Shown: piece after piece, positions 49,924-58,047 of the stretch | Numbering within the stretch: the first letter of the stretch is position 1 | Layout: every line of letters begins with the position of its first letter | NCBI RefSeq assembly: GCF_036240795.1 | Contig: NZ_CP108454.1 | Coordinates: 7,252,001 to 7,316,000, forward strand | Direction of reading: 5' to 3' | Length of the DNA: 64,000 bases | Origin: Streptomyces sp. NBC_01268 | GTDB taxonomy: Bacteria > Actinomycetota > Actinomycetes > Streptomycetales > Streptomycetaceae | Notes under the pieces: generated by a model | The model's database searches: none | What the model was told of the DNA's origin: nothing | Seen by the model: the letters and a program-made list of their open reading frames with translations, nothing else | Translations under genes and position numbers: made by a program

Positions 49924-51545
49924 AGCAGATCTGGCGCACCCTGCGCGGCCACCACCGCCCCTTCACCGGCATCCTCGTCGCCGAGGCCCTGTTCGGCGGG
50001 ACCGAGGCCCTGCTGCACCCGCTGCTCCTGAAGGCCCTGTTCGACCAGGCGATCCTCACCGCCGACTTCCGCAGGTTCCTCTTCCTCGGCGGCTGCTACC
50101 TGGTCCTCGGCCTCACCCTCAACCTCTCCGGTTACGGGATCGGCCTCTGGCGCAAGCGGTTCGAGAACGCCTTCGTCCTCGGCCTGGAGACGGAGCTCCT
50201 CGGCCGGACCCTCGGCCTCGACGGCCGGCAGATGTCGCAGAAGGGCAACGCCTCCTACGTCAGCCGCATCCACAACGACGTCCGCGAGGGCGTGCTGCCG
50301 GCCGTCGACGTCTGCATCCGCATCGCCCGCCAGGCCTGCGCCTCGGTCGTCTTCCTGGGCGTGCTGCTCTACCTCTCCTGGCAGGCCAGCCTCATCCTGC
50401 TGGTGATCATCCCGCCGCTGGTCCTGGTCAGCAACGACCTGGCCCGGCGGATCGAGAAGAACACCGACCCCGAGCGTGAGGCCGAGGCGCGCTACGTCAA
50501 CACCCTCACCCGGACCCTCGAAGCCTTCCACGCCCTGCGCGGGCTGCGCTCGCTCCTGCCCGGGGCCCGCGCCGCCAACCAGGACGCCCTGAACGGCTTC
50601 CTCGGCATCACCTACGCCAACTACCGCCTCGCGCAGCGCCAGCGGACCCTCAGTGACCTGGTGATGAACCTGTCGGACACGGCGTCGATGGTCATCGGAG
50701 CCTTCTTCGTCTTCAGCGGCCGGATGTCCTTCGGCAGCTTCCTCGCCTTCGTGAACTCGCTGTGGCGGGCCGTCAACGGCATCTTCGACCTCGTCAACAT
50801 GATCCCGCAGACCCGCCGCAACACCGCGGTCCTCAAACGGATCGAGGCCCTGCGCGAGTCCGGCAGCGCCCCCTACCACGACGAGGGCAACCTGGTCCTG
50901 GTCCGCGGCGCCAGCGTCCGCTACGGGAAGGCCGACGACGACGGAGCGGGGGCCGGGGACGGTGAGGGCGCCGACGGGACCGTCGACGCGGTGGACCTCG
51001 ACAAGCGGTCCGAGGCCGACAAGGCCGTCGCCATCCCCGACTTCGGACTCCGGCCCGGCGAGCGGGTGCTCCTCCGCGGCCCCAACGGCTGCGGCAAGAC
51101 CACCCTGCTGCACATCGTCGCCGGCACCCTCGCCCCCGACAGCGGCACGGTCACCCTGCCGCCCCGGGTCGCGAGCCTGACCTCGCCGGTCCAGCTGCCC
51201 CCGCTGCCGGTGCGCGACCTCGTCACCGACCCGCGGCTGCGCACCGCCATGGGCCTGGACGGCCTCGCCGACCAGCTCCCCTCGGAGCTGTCCTCGGGTC
51301 AGCGCCAGCGGCTCGGCGTCGCGGCGCTGCTCGGCGAGGAAGCCGACGTGTACCTCGCCGACGAGCCCTTCGCGAACCTCGACGACGCGGGCCGCGCCCT
51401 GGTCCTGCGGATGCTGCGGGAACGCACCGAGGGGCGGGCCCTGCTCGTCGTGCACCACGGCGACGAGGACCTCGACAACGCCTTCGACCGGGTGGTGAAC
51501 CTGGCCGTGGCCGCGGTCCCGGGCAGTGTCGGGACCGCGGCCTGA
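49920..51545 (+). CDS. lanT: Fused ABC exporter of the class III lanthipeptide locus
   Basis: A 541-residue half-transporter with membrane and ATPase domains in one chain. TMD ~1-310 with ALFGGTEALLHPLLLKALFD and VIRIARQACASVVFLGVLLYLS-like helices. NBD ~345-541: Walker A GPNGCGKTT, signature SSGQRQRLG, Walker B YLADEPFANLD, H-loop VVHHGDED. An acidic insert (DDDGAGAGDGEGADGTVDAVDL, ~residues 340-361) precedes the P-loop. No peptidase C39 domain, so leader removal is by another protease. GTG start overlapping the lanKC stop. It probably exports the mature peptides. Confidence 0.87.
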   Translation: MKQIWRTLRGHHRPFTGILVAEALFGGTEALLHPLLLKALFDQAILTADFRRFLFLGGCYLVLGLTLNLSGYGIGLWRKRFENAFVLGLETELLGRTLGLDGRQMSQKGNASYVSRIHNDVREGVLPAVDVCIRIARQACASVVFLGVLLYLSWQASLILLVIIPPLVLVSNDLARRIEKNTDPEREAEARYVNTLTRTLEAFHALRGLRSLLPGARAANQDALNGFLGITYANYRLAQRQRTLSDLVMNLSDTASMVIGAFFVFSGRMSFGSFLAFVNSLWRAVNGIFDLVNMIPQTRRNTAVLKRIEALRESGSAPYHDEGNLVLVRGASVRYGKADDDGAGAGDGEGADGTVDAVDLDKRSEADKAVAIPDFGLRPGERVLLRGPNGCGKTTLLHIVAGTLAPDSGTVTLPPRVASLTSPVQLPPLPVRDLVTDPRLRTAMGLDGLADQLPSELSSGQRQRLGVAALLGEEADVYLADEPFANLDDAGRALVLRMLRERTEGRALLVVHHGDEDLDNAFDRVVNLAVAAVPGSVGTAA

Positions 51546-51553
51546 CGGGGCCG

Positions 51554-54463
51554 TCACACGGCCGGACCGGCCACCAGCTCGCGCGCGGCCGAAGCGAAGG
51601 CCGCCCGGGTCGGGTGGCCGGTCTTCTGCAGGAGGCTGGACACGTGCTTCTCGACCGTGCGGGGCGAGATGTGCAGCCGCCCGGCGATGTCCCGGTTGCC
51701 GAACCGCTCCGCGAGGAGCCGCGCCACCTCGAACTCCCGCACCGTGATCCCGCACCGGCGCAGCCCCGGCGGCACCCGGTCGGCACCCGAACGCCGCTGG
51801 CGGACCGGGGCGCCCATGCCGCGCAGCAGCGACCGGCAGGCGCCCGCGGGCGCGGGCAGGCCCGCGCCGTGGAAGAACTCCTCGGCCTCGCGCAGCCACT
51901 CCACCGGGGCGCCCCAGCCGTCCTCGTACGCCGAGCGGGCGACCAGCCGCAGACACAGGTGGCGGGCCACCGGGTACGGCGCCGCCGCGTCGAGCGCCGC
52001 CGTCGCGGCGGCCGTCGCCTCGGCGGTCCGGCCCTCCCGGCCGAGCAGCACCGCGTGCGCCAGGCCGACGAACGGGCGGTTCCAGCGGGCGCCGGCCGCG
52101 CTCGCCGCCACGACCCCCGCGTGGTGCCGCCGGCCCATCCGGCCCGCGAGCACCCCGAGCAGCAGGACGATCCCGTGCCGGCCGAACTCGCCGGTCGCCG
52201 GATTCTCCGCGTCGTACGCGAGGGCCTGCGCGAAGTCCCGCTCGACGCCCTCGTGGTCCTCCTCCAGCAGCGAGCAGAACCCCCGGGCGAGCCCGTACGC
52301 CACCGGCCGCACGCCCGGGGCGGCGTCGACCAGCGGGGCGAGGCGTCTCAGGGCCTCGCCCATCTCGGCCCGCCGGCCCTGGTGGGCCCAGCGCACCGCG
52401 TCGACCAGCCGCCACCTTGACAACGCCCGGCCCAGACCGAGCCGGGTCGCCTCCGCGATCCCCTCGTCGACCAGCTCCCCGGCGGAGTCGAACGCGCCGC
52501 GCCGCACCCGGTCGAGCGCCAGCTCCAGCCCCGCCTCGTGCGCCGTCGGCAGCAGCCCCGCCCGCAGGGCCTCGGTCCGCGCCCGCTCCACCGGGGCCGT
52601 ACGCCCGTCGCGGCGCGCCTCGACGCGGGCCAGGCCGAGTTCGGCCGACAGCCGGACGCCCGGCAGGCGGTGCGCCTCGGCGAGGGAGCGGGCCTCCTCC
52701 AACCGGGCCACCGCGGCCGTCTCGTCCTCCTCCCGGACCAGCCGGGCCAGCGCCAGCAGCGCCCGGCCGGCCACCTCGGGCAGTCCCGCGCGGTGCGCCG
52801 CGTCGACGGCCCGCCGGGCGGACTCCTCGGCGGTGCGCAGGCGTTCGGGGGCGAGGCGGGCGGGCTCCACCAGCGCCGCCGCGAGCTCCACCCGGGCGAC
52901 GGCCGCCGCGTCGTCCAGTCCGACGAGGAGGCGCCGGGCCAGGTCGAGCCTGCGGAGGCCCTCGACGGGCCGTCCGGCCTGCACCTGGATCTCGGCGAGC
53001 CGGGCGTGCAGGCCCGCCCGCAGCGACGGGGGCACGGTGGGCCCCGGCTCCCAGGGGCGGTCCGCGCCCTCGTCCGGGAGCCCCGAGACCGGGGCGGCGG
53101 GCAGCCGGTCCAGCCGTCCGGAACTGCCGACGGCGTCCAGGAGGCGGGCGAGGACCGCCGCGTGTAGTTCCGGCGCGGTGTCGGGGTCGGACAGGCGGTG
53201 GGCGCGGGCCAGCAGGTCGAGCGCGCGGTCGGGGGCGCCCTCGGCGGTCGCCCGGCGGGCCGCCTCGGTGAAGCCGCGGACGGCCTTGGCGGTGTCGCCC
53301 GCGCGTTCGTGGAGCTCGGCGGCGCGGGTGCACCAGGTGCCGGGCAGCCGCGGGTGCAGCGCGGTGAGGGCATCGGCGGCCCGGCGGGCGAGCGCCGGGT
53401 GTTCGACGGGGCCGAGGGAGTCGCGTAACGCCTCGGCGGCCAGCGGGTAGCGGAAGGCGTACCAGTCCGTGCCGGGGCCGTCCGGAACGACGAGGGAGGC
53501 GGCGGTCGCGGCGCGCAGCAGGCCGGTCAGCTCGGCCTCGTCGCAGCGCGCGGCGTGCCGCAGCACGGGCAGCGGGAAGCGGGGCCCGAGCAGGGCCGCG
53601 AGGTTCAGGAACTCCTCGCCGCGCGGGCCGAGCCGGGCGGCCCGCAGCCGCAGGTTCTGCGCGACCCCGCCGAGGCCGTGCACCAGTTCCTTGACCACGA
53701 AGGGGAGGCCGGCGCCGCCGGTGGCCGCGCGCTGCACGATCGCGGGGCTGACCTCCTCGGGGGCGATGCCCAGTTCGGAGGCGACGAGCCGGCGGACCGC
53801 GGAGCGCCCGAGGGGCGCCAGGTCGATGACCGTGGCGACGCCGTCCTGGCGGGCGCGGGCGGCGAGGGCCACGGCCCCGCAGGGCCCGCGCTCGGCGGTG
53901 AGCAGCAGGACGGCCGGGAGGTGTCCGAGGTTGTCGAGGAGGTACTCGACGACGGCGAGGGTGCCCGGGTCGGCCTCGTGCAGGTCGTCGAGGACGAGCA
54001 GGCAGCCCCGGCCCCGGCCGGCGGCGGCGATCAGCCGCAGCACCTCCTCGGCGACCATCAGCGGCGACACCGCGGCCTCCTCGGCGCCGTGCGGGTCGGA
54101 GAGCAGCCGGGGCAGCGGGCCGTAGCCGTCCGGTTCCTCCGTGCCGGGCAGGGGTTCGGCGCGGGAGAGGGCGAGCAGCGCCTCCACCAGTGGCCGGTAC
54201 GGGACGGCCGGGCCCACCGAGCCGGCGCGGCCCCGGGCGGTGGCCATCCCCGCGTCCCGGGCGGCCGCGACCGCCTCGGCGGCGAGCCGGGTCTTGCCGA
54301 CGCCGGGCTCGCCGGTGACCATCACCGTCCCGCCCCGGCCCGACCGCGCGTCCGCGAGCGCGTCCGCGATCCGTCCCGTCTCGGTGCCCCGGCCCACGAG
54401 TTGCCCCCCGGGTCGGGGGACATGGTCCTGGGCCGGGGCGGTACAGGCGTAGGGAGTCGTCAT
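51554..54463 (-). CDS. LuxR-family ATPase regulator (LAL type)
   Basis: A 969-residue regulator. An N-terminal AAA/STAND ATPase carries Walker A TGEPGVGKTRL (50-60) and Walker B CLLVLDDLHEAD; a long TPR-like helical middle section follows, and a C-terminal LuxR HTH (GITVREFEVARLLAERFGNRDIAGRLHISPRTVEKHVSSLLQKTG, ending ~955). Such large ATP-binding LuxR proteins usually activate antibiotic clusters. It converges on the class III lanthipeptide exporter with only 8 bp between stops. The ATG at 54461-54463 is chosen over the upstream TTG because GGAGAGG is 4-5 nt ahead. Confidence 0.88.
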   Translation of the reverse strand: MTTPYACTAPAQDHVPRPGGQLVGRGTETGRIADALADARSGRGGTVMVTGEPGVGKTRLAAEAVAAARDAGMATARGRAGSVGPAVPYRPLVEALLALSRAEPLPGTEEPDGYGPLPRLLSDPHGAEEAAVSPLMVAEEVLRLIAAAGRGRGCLLVLDDLHEADPGTLAVVEYLLDNLGHLPAVLLLTAERGPCGAVALAARARQDGVATVIDLAPLGRSAVRRLVASELGIAPEEVSPAIVQRAATGGAGLPFVVKELVHGLGGVAQNLRLRAARLGPRGEEFLNLAALLGPRFPLPVLRHAARCDEAELTGLLRAATAASLVVPDGPGTDWYAFRYPLAAEALRDSLGPVEHPALARRAADALTALHPRLPGTWCTRAAELHERAGDTAKAVRGFTEAARRATAEGAPDRALDLLARAHRLSDPDTAPELHAAVLARLLDAVGSSGRLDRLPAAPVSGLPDEGADRPWEPGPTVPPSLRAGLHARLAEIQVQAGRPVEGLRRLDLARRLLVGLDDAAAVARVELAAALVEPARLAPERLRTAEESARRAVDAAHRAGLPEVAGRALLALARLVREEDETAAVARLEEARSLAEAHRLPGVRLSAELGLARVEARRDGRTAPVERARTEALRAGLLPTAHEAGLELALDRVRRGAFDSAGELVDEGIAEATRLGLGRALSRWRLVDAVRWAHQGRRAEMGEALRRLAPLVDAAPGVRPVAYGLARGFCSLLEEDHEGVERDFAQALAYDAENPATGEFGRHGIVLLLGVLAGRMGRRHHAGVVAASAAGARWNRPFVGLAHAVLLGREGRTAEATAAATAALDAAAPYPVARHLCLRLVARSAYEDGWGAPVEWLREAEEFFHGAGLPAPAGACRSLLRGMGAPVRQRRSGADRVPPGLRRCGITVREFEVARLLAERFGNRDIAGRLHISPRTVEKHVSSLLQKTGHPTRAAFASAARELVAGPAV

Positions 54464-54601
54464 CTGCCTCTCCAAGTGGGGTGGGGAAGAGGGAGGTCGG
54501 CGCCGTGGCGATGACCGCGTGCGCCGGGCATGACGATAGGAAGGGGGCAGGTGCCCCCTGCAGCCGTCCGTTTGGGGGGCTTGCGGGGGCTCCGTACGTG
54601 G

Positions 54602-55240
54602 TCAGACCCCCTCGATGCGGTCCTCGCGGACCCGCACGGCGAGGTCGATCTTCGTGTACGCCGGACGGCCCGCCTGCTGGTATTTGGCCTTGACCCGGTC
54701 CAGGTAGTCCTTGGCGGTGTGCACGGTGATCCCGGCCCGCCGCGCGGCCGACTTGAGGGTCATCCCGGAGGCGTAATCGAGCAGAATCTGACGTTCTCTC
54801 GGGGACAGCCGGGGTCTTTCGGGGCTGGTGTCGTGCGCGCAGGCGAAGGCGAGCTCGGGGGAGTGGGCCCCGTGCCCGGCCACCACGTCCCGGATCGCGG
54901 CGACGAGCGTCGGCAGGTCGTTGTCCTTCGTGAGGTAGCCGTCGGCGCCCGCCCGTACCGCCTCGATGACCCGGGGGCGGTCCGGGACGGTGCTGATGAC
55001 CAGCACCCGGCTCCCGGAGCGCAGCACCCGACCGATGTTGTCGGCGGGCGCGGAGCCGTCCCGGAGCAGCAGGTCCAGGAGGACGATGTCGGGCGGGCCG
55101 GGGAGGCCCGCGAGCAGCTCCCCGACGGTCGCCGCCACGGCCACGACGCGCAGTTCGGGCACCTGGCCCAGCCAGGAGCGCATGCCGTCGAGGAGCATCC
55201 GGTCGTCGTCGACGACGCCGACGGTGATCAGGCCGGCCAT
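54602..55240 (-). CDS. NarL/LuxR-type response regulator
   Basis: A 212-residue regulator: receiver with VVDDDRMLLDGM and phospho-acceptor Asp in IVLLDLLLRDG (~Asp55), LTKDND as the switch Lys; LuxR HTH SPRERQILLDYASGMTLKSAARRAGITVHTAKDYLDRV. It overlaps the upstream histidine kinase gene by 13 bp, so the two form one unit. It is next to the large LuxR regulator and the class III lanthipeptide locus; control of that locus is possible but only by proximity. Confidence 0.9.
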   Translation of the reverse strand: MAGLITVGVVDDDRMLLDGMRSWLGQVPELRVVAVAATVGELLAGLPGPPDIVLLDLLLRDGSAPADNIGRVLRSGSRVLVISTVPDRPRVIEAVRAGADGYLTKDNDLPTLVAAIRDVVAGHGAHSPELAFACAHDTSPERPRLSPRERQILLDYASGMTLKSAARRAGITVHTAKDYLDRVKAKYQQAGRPAYTKIDLAVRVREDRIEGV

Positions 55241-56409
55241 CTCAGCTCCACTCGGACGCCCTCGCCGGGCGCCGTGTCGACGGTGGCGCGGCCGCCGACC
55301 TCCGCCATCCGGTCGCGCACCGAGCGGCGCAGGCCGAGGCCGGACACCTCGTGGTCCGGGTCGAAGCCGGGGCCCCGGTCGACGACGGTGACGACCGCCC
55401 CGCCGGGCTCACCGGCCCCGTCGGGGTCGCCGGCGTAGCCGGTCGCGGTGACGTAGGCGTGGCCGGTGCCGGCGTGCCGCCGTACGTTGTTGAGCGCCTC
55501 GCGCGTGGCGTCGGCGAACGCGGCGGCGACCTCGGGCGGCACCTGGGGCAGCTCGTGGTACTGGGCGGTGACCCGCAGCCGCAGGCTCTCGGCGGAGCTG
55601 ACGGCCTCTTCGAGGGCGGCGCCCATCTCCGGGTGGGGTTCCTCGTCGGCGGTCTGCTGGATCAGCCGGCGCAGGTACGCGGCCTCCTTGGCGCACCGCT
55701 CCCGCACCTCGGGCGCGTTGGCGTCGATGCCGCCGGCCGCGAGGGTGGTGAGAGTGGCGAGAACCGTGTCATGCAGCGCCCGGTGGTGCTGGAGGCGCTC
55801 CGCGTACCGCGCCTTCTGGGACTCGGCGGCGAGCGCGCGGGCGTTGGCCTCGTCGAGCATGCGTCCCTGCCGGCGCAGGTACCACCAGAAGACCCAGGTC
55901 ATCACGGCCGAGGAGAGCAGCGAGTTGACGTGCCCGCCGAGGACGGCGCGGCTGGCGCCCACCAGGTGGTAGCCGACCAGGTGGGTGACGACGAGCAGGA
56001 CGAGCGCCGCGAGGGCCTGGAGCCGGGGGAGCGCGACGGACACCACGCCGCTGGCCGATCCGCCGAGCAGCATGGCCCAGCCGAGCGCGGGGGTCTCCCG
56101 CACGCCGCCCCACGCGTAGAGCGCGAAGGGCAGGAGACACCCGGTGACCAGCACGTCCGCCCAGACGTGGCGGAGGTCGAACCAGCCCCGGGCGAGCGCC
56201 GCTCCGAACAGGAGGAGGCTCAGCCCGAGGGCGGCCGCCAGCCCCAGGTACTGCACGGGGTGGCCCTGCCGGTGCTGGGAGACCGCGAGGAGCCCGACCG
56301 TGAGATGGCTCGCCCGGTACAGGAGCGTGGCCAGAATGAGAAAGGACTGCGCGCGGTGGAGTCCGGATCCCGCCACGGTCGACTGCCGTAACGCCCGTAA
56401 TCGTTCCAT
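55228..56409 (-). CDS. Sensor histidine kinase, HisKA_3 family
   Basis: A 393-residue kinase. About five N-terminal membrane helices (SFLILATLLYRASHLTVGLL, YLGLAAALGLSLLLFGAAL, VWADVLVTGCLLPFALYAWG, ALAALVLLVVTHLVGYHLV, LLSSAVMTWVFWWYLRR), then the phospho-His motif RALHDTVLATLTTLA, NVRRHAGTGHAY as N-box and DRGPGFDPD with GLGLRRSVRDR as ATP-binding G-boxes. It is the partner of the adjacent NarL-type regulator. Start uncertain: ATG 56409 or GTG 56436, giving nine more residues; GGTGGGG is spaced for the former. Confidence 0.88.
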   Translation of the reverse strand: MERLRALRQSTVAGSGLHRAQSFLILATLLYRASHLTVGLLAVSQHRQGHPVQYLGLAAALGLSLLLFGAALARGWFDLRHVWADVLVTGCLLPFALYAWGGVRETPALGWAMLLGGSASGVVSVALPRLQALAALVLLVVTHLVGYHLVGASRAVLGGHVNSLLSSAVMTWVFWWYLRRQGRMLDEANARALAAESQKARYAERLQHHRALHDTVLATLTTLAAGGIDANAPEVRERCAKEAAYLRRLIQQTADEEPHPEMGAALEEAVSSAESLRLRVTAQYHELPQVPPEVAAAFADATREALNNVRRHAGTGHAYVTATGYAGDPDGAGEPGGAVVTVVDRGPGFDPDHEVSGLGLRRSVRDRMAEVGGRATVDTAPGEGVRVELRWPA

Positions 56410-56687
56410 CGCCAAGGACCCCACCGGCAAGACCACGCCCTCCCCGCCCGCAACCGTCGTCTTCGCCCCGCATTCTGCCTGAGTGGGAACCGGCCGACAG
56501 GGCGTCTGCCAGCCGTTTTGTGGGCGGTGTGAAGGCGGTGTGCGGGTGCTGTGCGATGCCGCCGGAGCGCGGCTCTACCCGGGGGTAACCCACGCTCTCC
56601 GAGGGCTTGTTGGCCATGGCGTGTCCGTGGTTACCTCGGGTAAGCCCCATCGTCTCCCCTCCCTCCGTCCCGGAAGCAGGAACCCCC

Positions 56688-57968
56688 ATGCCCACCCTTC
56701 GCCCACCCCGCTCCCCCCGCGCCCGTGGCCGTTTCGGTACGGCCCTCGCCGCGGCGCTCGCCCTGCTCGCGGCCGTCGGCGGCACCGGCGCCGCCGCCCC
56801 GCCGGAGCAGCGGAGCGCGGAGGCCCTGCGCGAGGTCATGTTCGTCGGCAACAACTGGGACGGCACCGCCGATGTCATCGCCTCCCGTGGCGACTTCGCG
56901 CGGGTCGGCCGGGTGAACGTGATCCCGGACCGCGAGGAGCGGATGCGCGAGATCTACCTCAACCCGGTGAAGCTGGCCTACTTCCTCGGGGTGCGCAGCG
57001 GCCCGGGCGAGGGTCACGACCAGTTCGTCGACGACATGTACGCCACCCCCGACGGCTCCGCCATGGTGGTCTCACGGCCCAGCTTCGCCGACGTCGTCTC
57101 CCTCGACCTGCGCACCGGAAAGATCAACTGGCGTTTCCCGGTGGCCGGTTACCGCTCCGACCACATGGCCGTCTCGCCCGACGGCACCCGGGTCGCGGTC
57201 TCCGCCTCCACCGCCAACACGGTGCACGTCCTCGACGTCGTCACCGGCCGCCAGGTCGGCTCCTTCACCACCGGCGACAAGCCCCACGAGAACGTCTTCA
57301 CCTCCGACGGGCTGCTGTGGAACATGTCCATCGGCGAGGTCACCACCGCGCTCGACGCCCCCTGGCTCGACTGGACCAAGGGCGACCGGAAGATCACCGT
57401 CGTCGACGCGGCCACCTTCGAGACCGTCCGGGTCATCGACATGCGCGAACGCCTGGACGCCTTCGGGCGCGGCGACCTCTCCGACGCGGTACGGCCGCTC
57501 GTCTTCACCCCCGACGAGAAGAAGCTCTACTTCCAGGTCTCCTTCTACAACGGCTTCCTGGAGTACGACCTCGCCACCGACCGCATCACCCGCGCCAAGG
57601 TCCTTCCCGCCAACCCGGCCACCGACCCGGACCGCACCACCTGGGTCAACGACTCGCGCCACCACGGCCTCTCGATCAGCCCCGACGGCAGCAAGCTGTG
57701 CGTGGCCGGGACGATGGACGACTACGCGACCGTCGTCGACCGGGCCACCCTCCAGGAGGGCCCCCTCGTCGAGGCCAGCAAGCCGTACTGGGCGACCGTG
57801 AGCGGCGACGGCAGGTCCTGCGTGATCTCCGAGAGCGGTGCCGACCGGGTCACCGCCATCGACTTCGCCACCGGGCGGCGGGTGGCCACCGTGGCCGTCG
57901 GCGACCACCCCCAGCGGGTCCGGCTCGCCCGCGTCCCCGCCGACTGGACCGGCCCCGCCGCACGCTGA
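56688..57968 (+). CDS. Secreted YVTN-type beta-propeller protein
   Basis: A 426-residue protein. Arg-rich signal peptide (FGTALAAALALLAAVGGTGAAA) with cleavage near 36. The mature chain is a beta-propeller of repeated blades: DGSAMVVSRPSFADVVSLDLRTGKI, HMAVSPDGTRVAVSASTANTVHVLDVVTG and HGLSISPDGSKLCVAGTMDD. YVTN-like propellers often bind metals, sugars or proteins, or act as lactonases. No catalytic Cys/His set is clear. GGAAG lies 12 nt upstream of the ATG. Confidence 0.8.
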   Translation: MPTLRPPRSPRARGRFGTALAAALALLAAVGGTGAAAPPEQRSAEALREVMFVGNNWDGTADVIASRGDFARVGRVNVIPDREERMREIYLNPVKLAYFLGVRSGPGEGHDQFVDDMYATPDGSAMVVSRPSFADVVSLDLRTGKINWRFPVAGYRSDHMAVSPDGTRVAVSASTANTVHVLDVVTGRQVGSFTTGDKPHENVFTSDGLLWNMSIGEVTTALDAPWLDWTKGDRKITVVDAATFETVRVIDMRERLDAFGRGDLSDAVRPLVFTPDEKKLYFQVSFYNGFLEYDLATDRITRAKVLPANPATDPDRTTWVNDSRHHGLSISPDGSKLCVAGTMDDYATVVDRATLQEGPLVEASKPYWATVSGDGRSCVISESGADRVTAIDFATGRRVATVAVGDHPQRVRLARVPADWTGPAAR

Positions 57969-57990
57969 GGCCGCGCGACGAGGACGACGA

Positions 57991-58027
57991 GAAGGGGCCC
58001 GCCGGATCGGATCCGGCGGGCCCCTTC
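57991..58027. terminator. Bidirectional terminator between convergent genes
   Basis: A 17-bp perfect stem GAAGGGGCCCGCCGGAT/ATCCGGCGGGCCCCTTC with a 3-nt loop, followed by CCGTTG. Confidence 0.8.
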
Positions 58028-58047
58028 CGTTGCCGCACGCTCCCGGT

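Noticed and set aside
49920..51545. Lanthipeptide exporter with built-in leader peptidase
   Set aside because: No N-terminal C39 Cys/His motif; the chain starts directly with a membrane domain.
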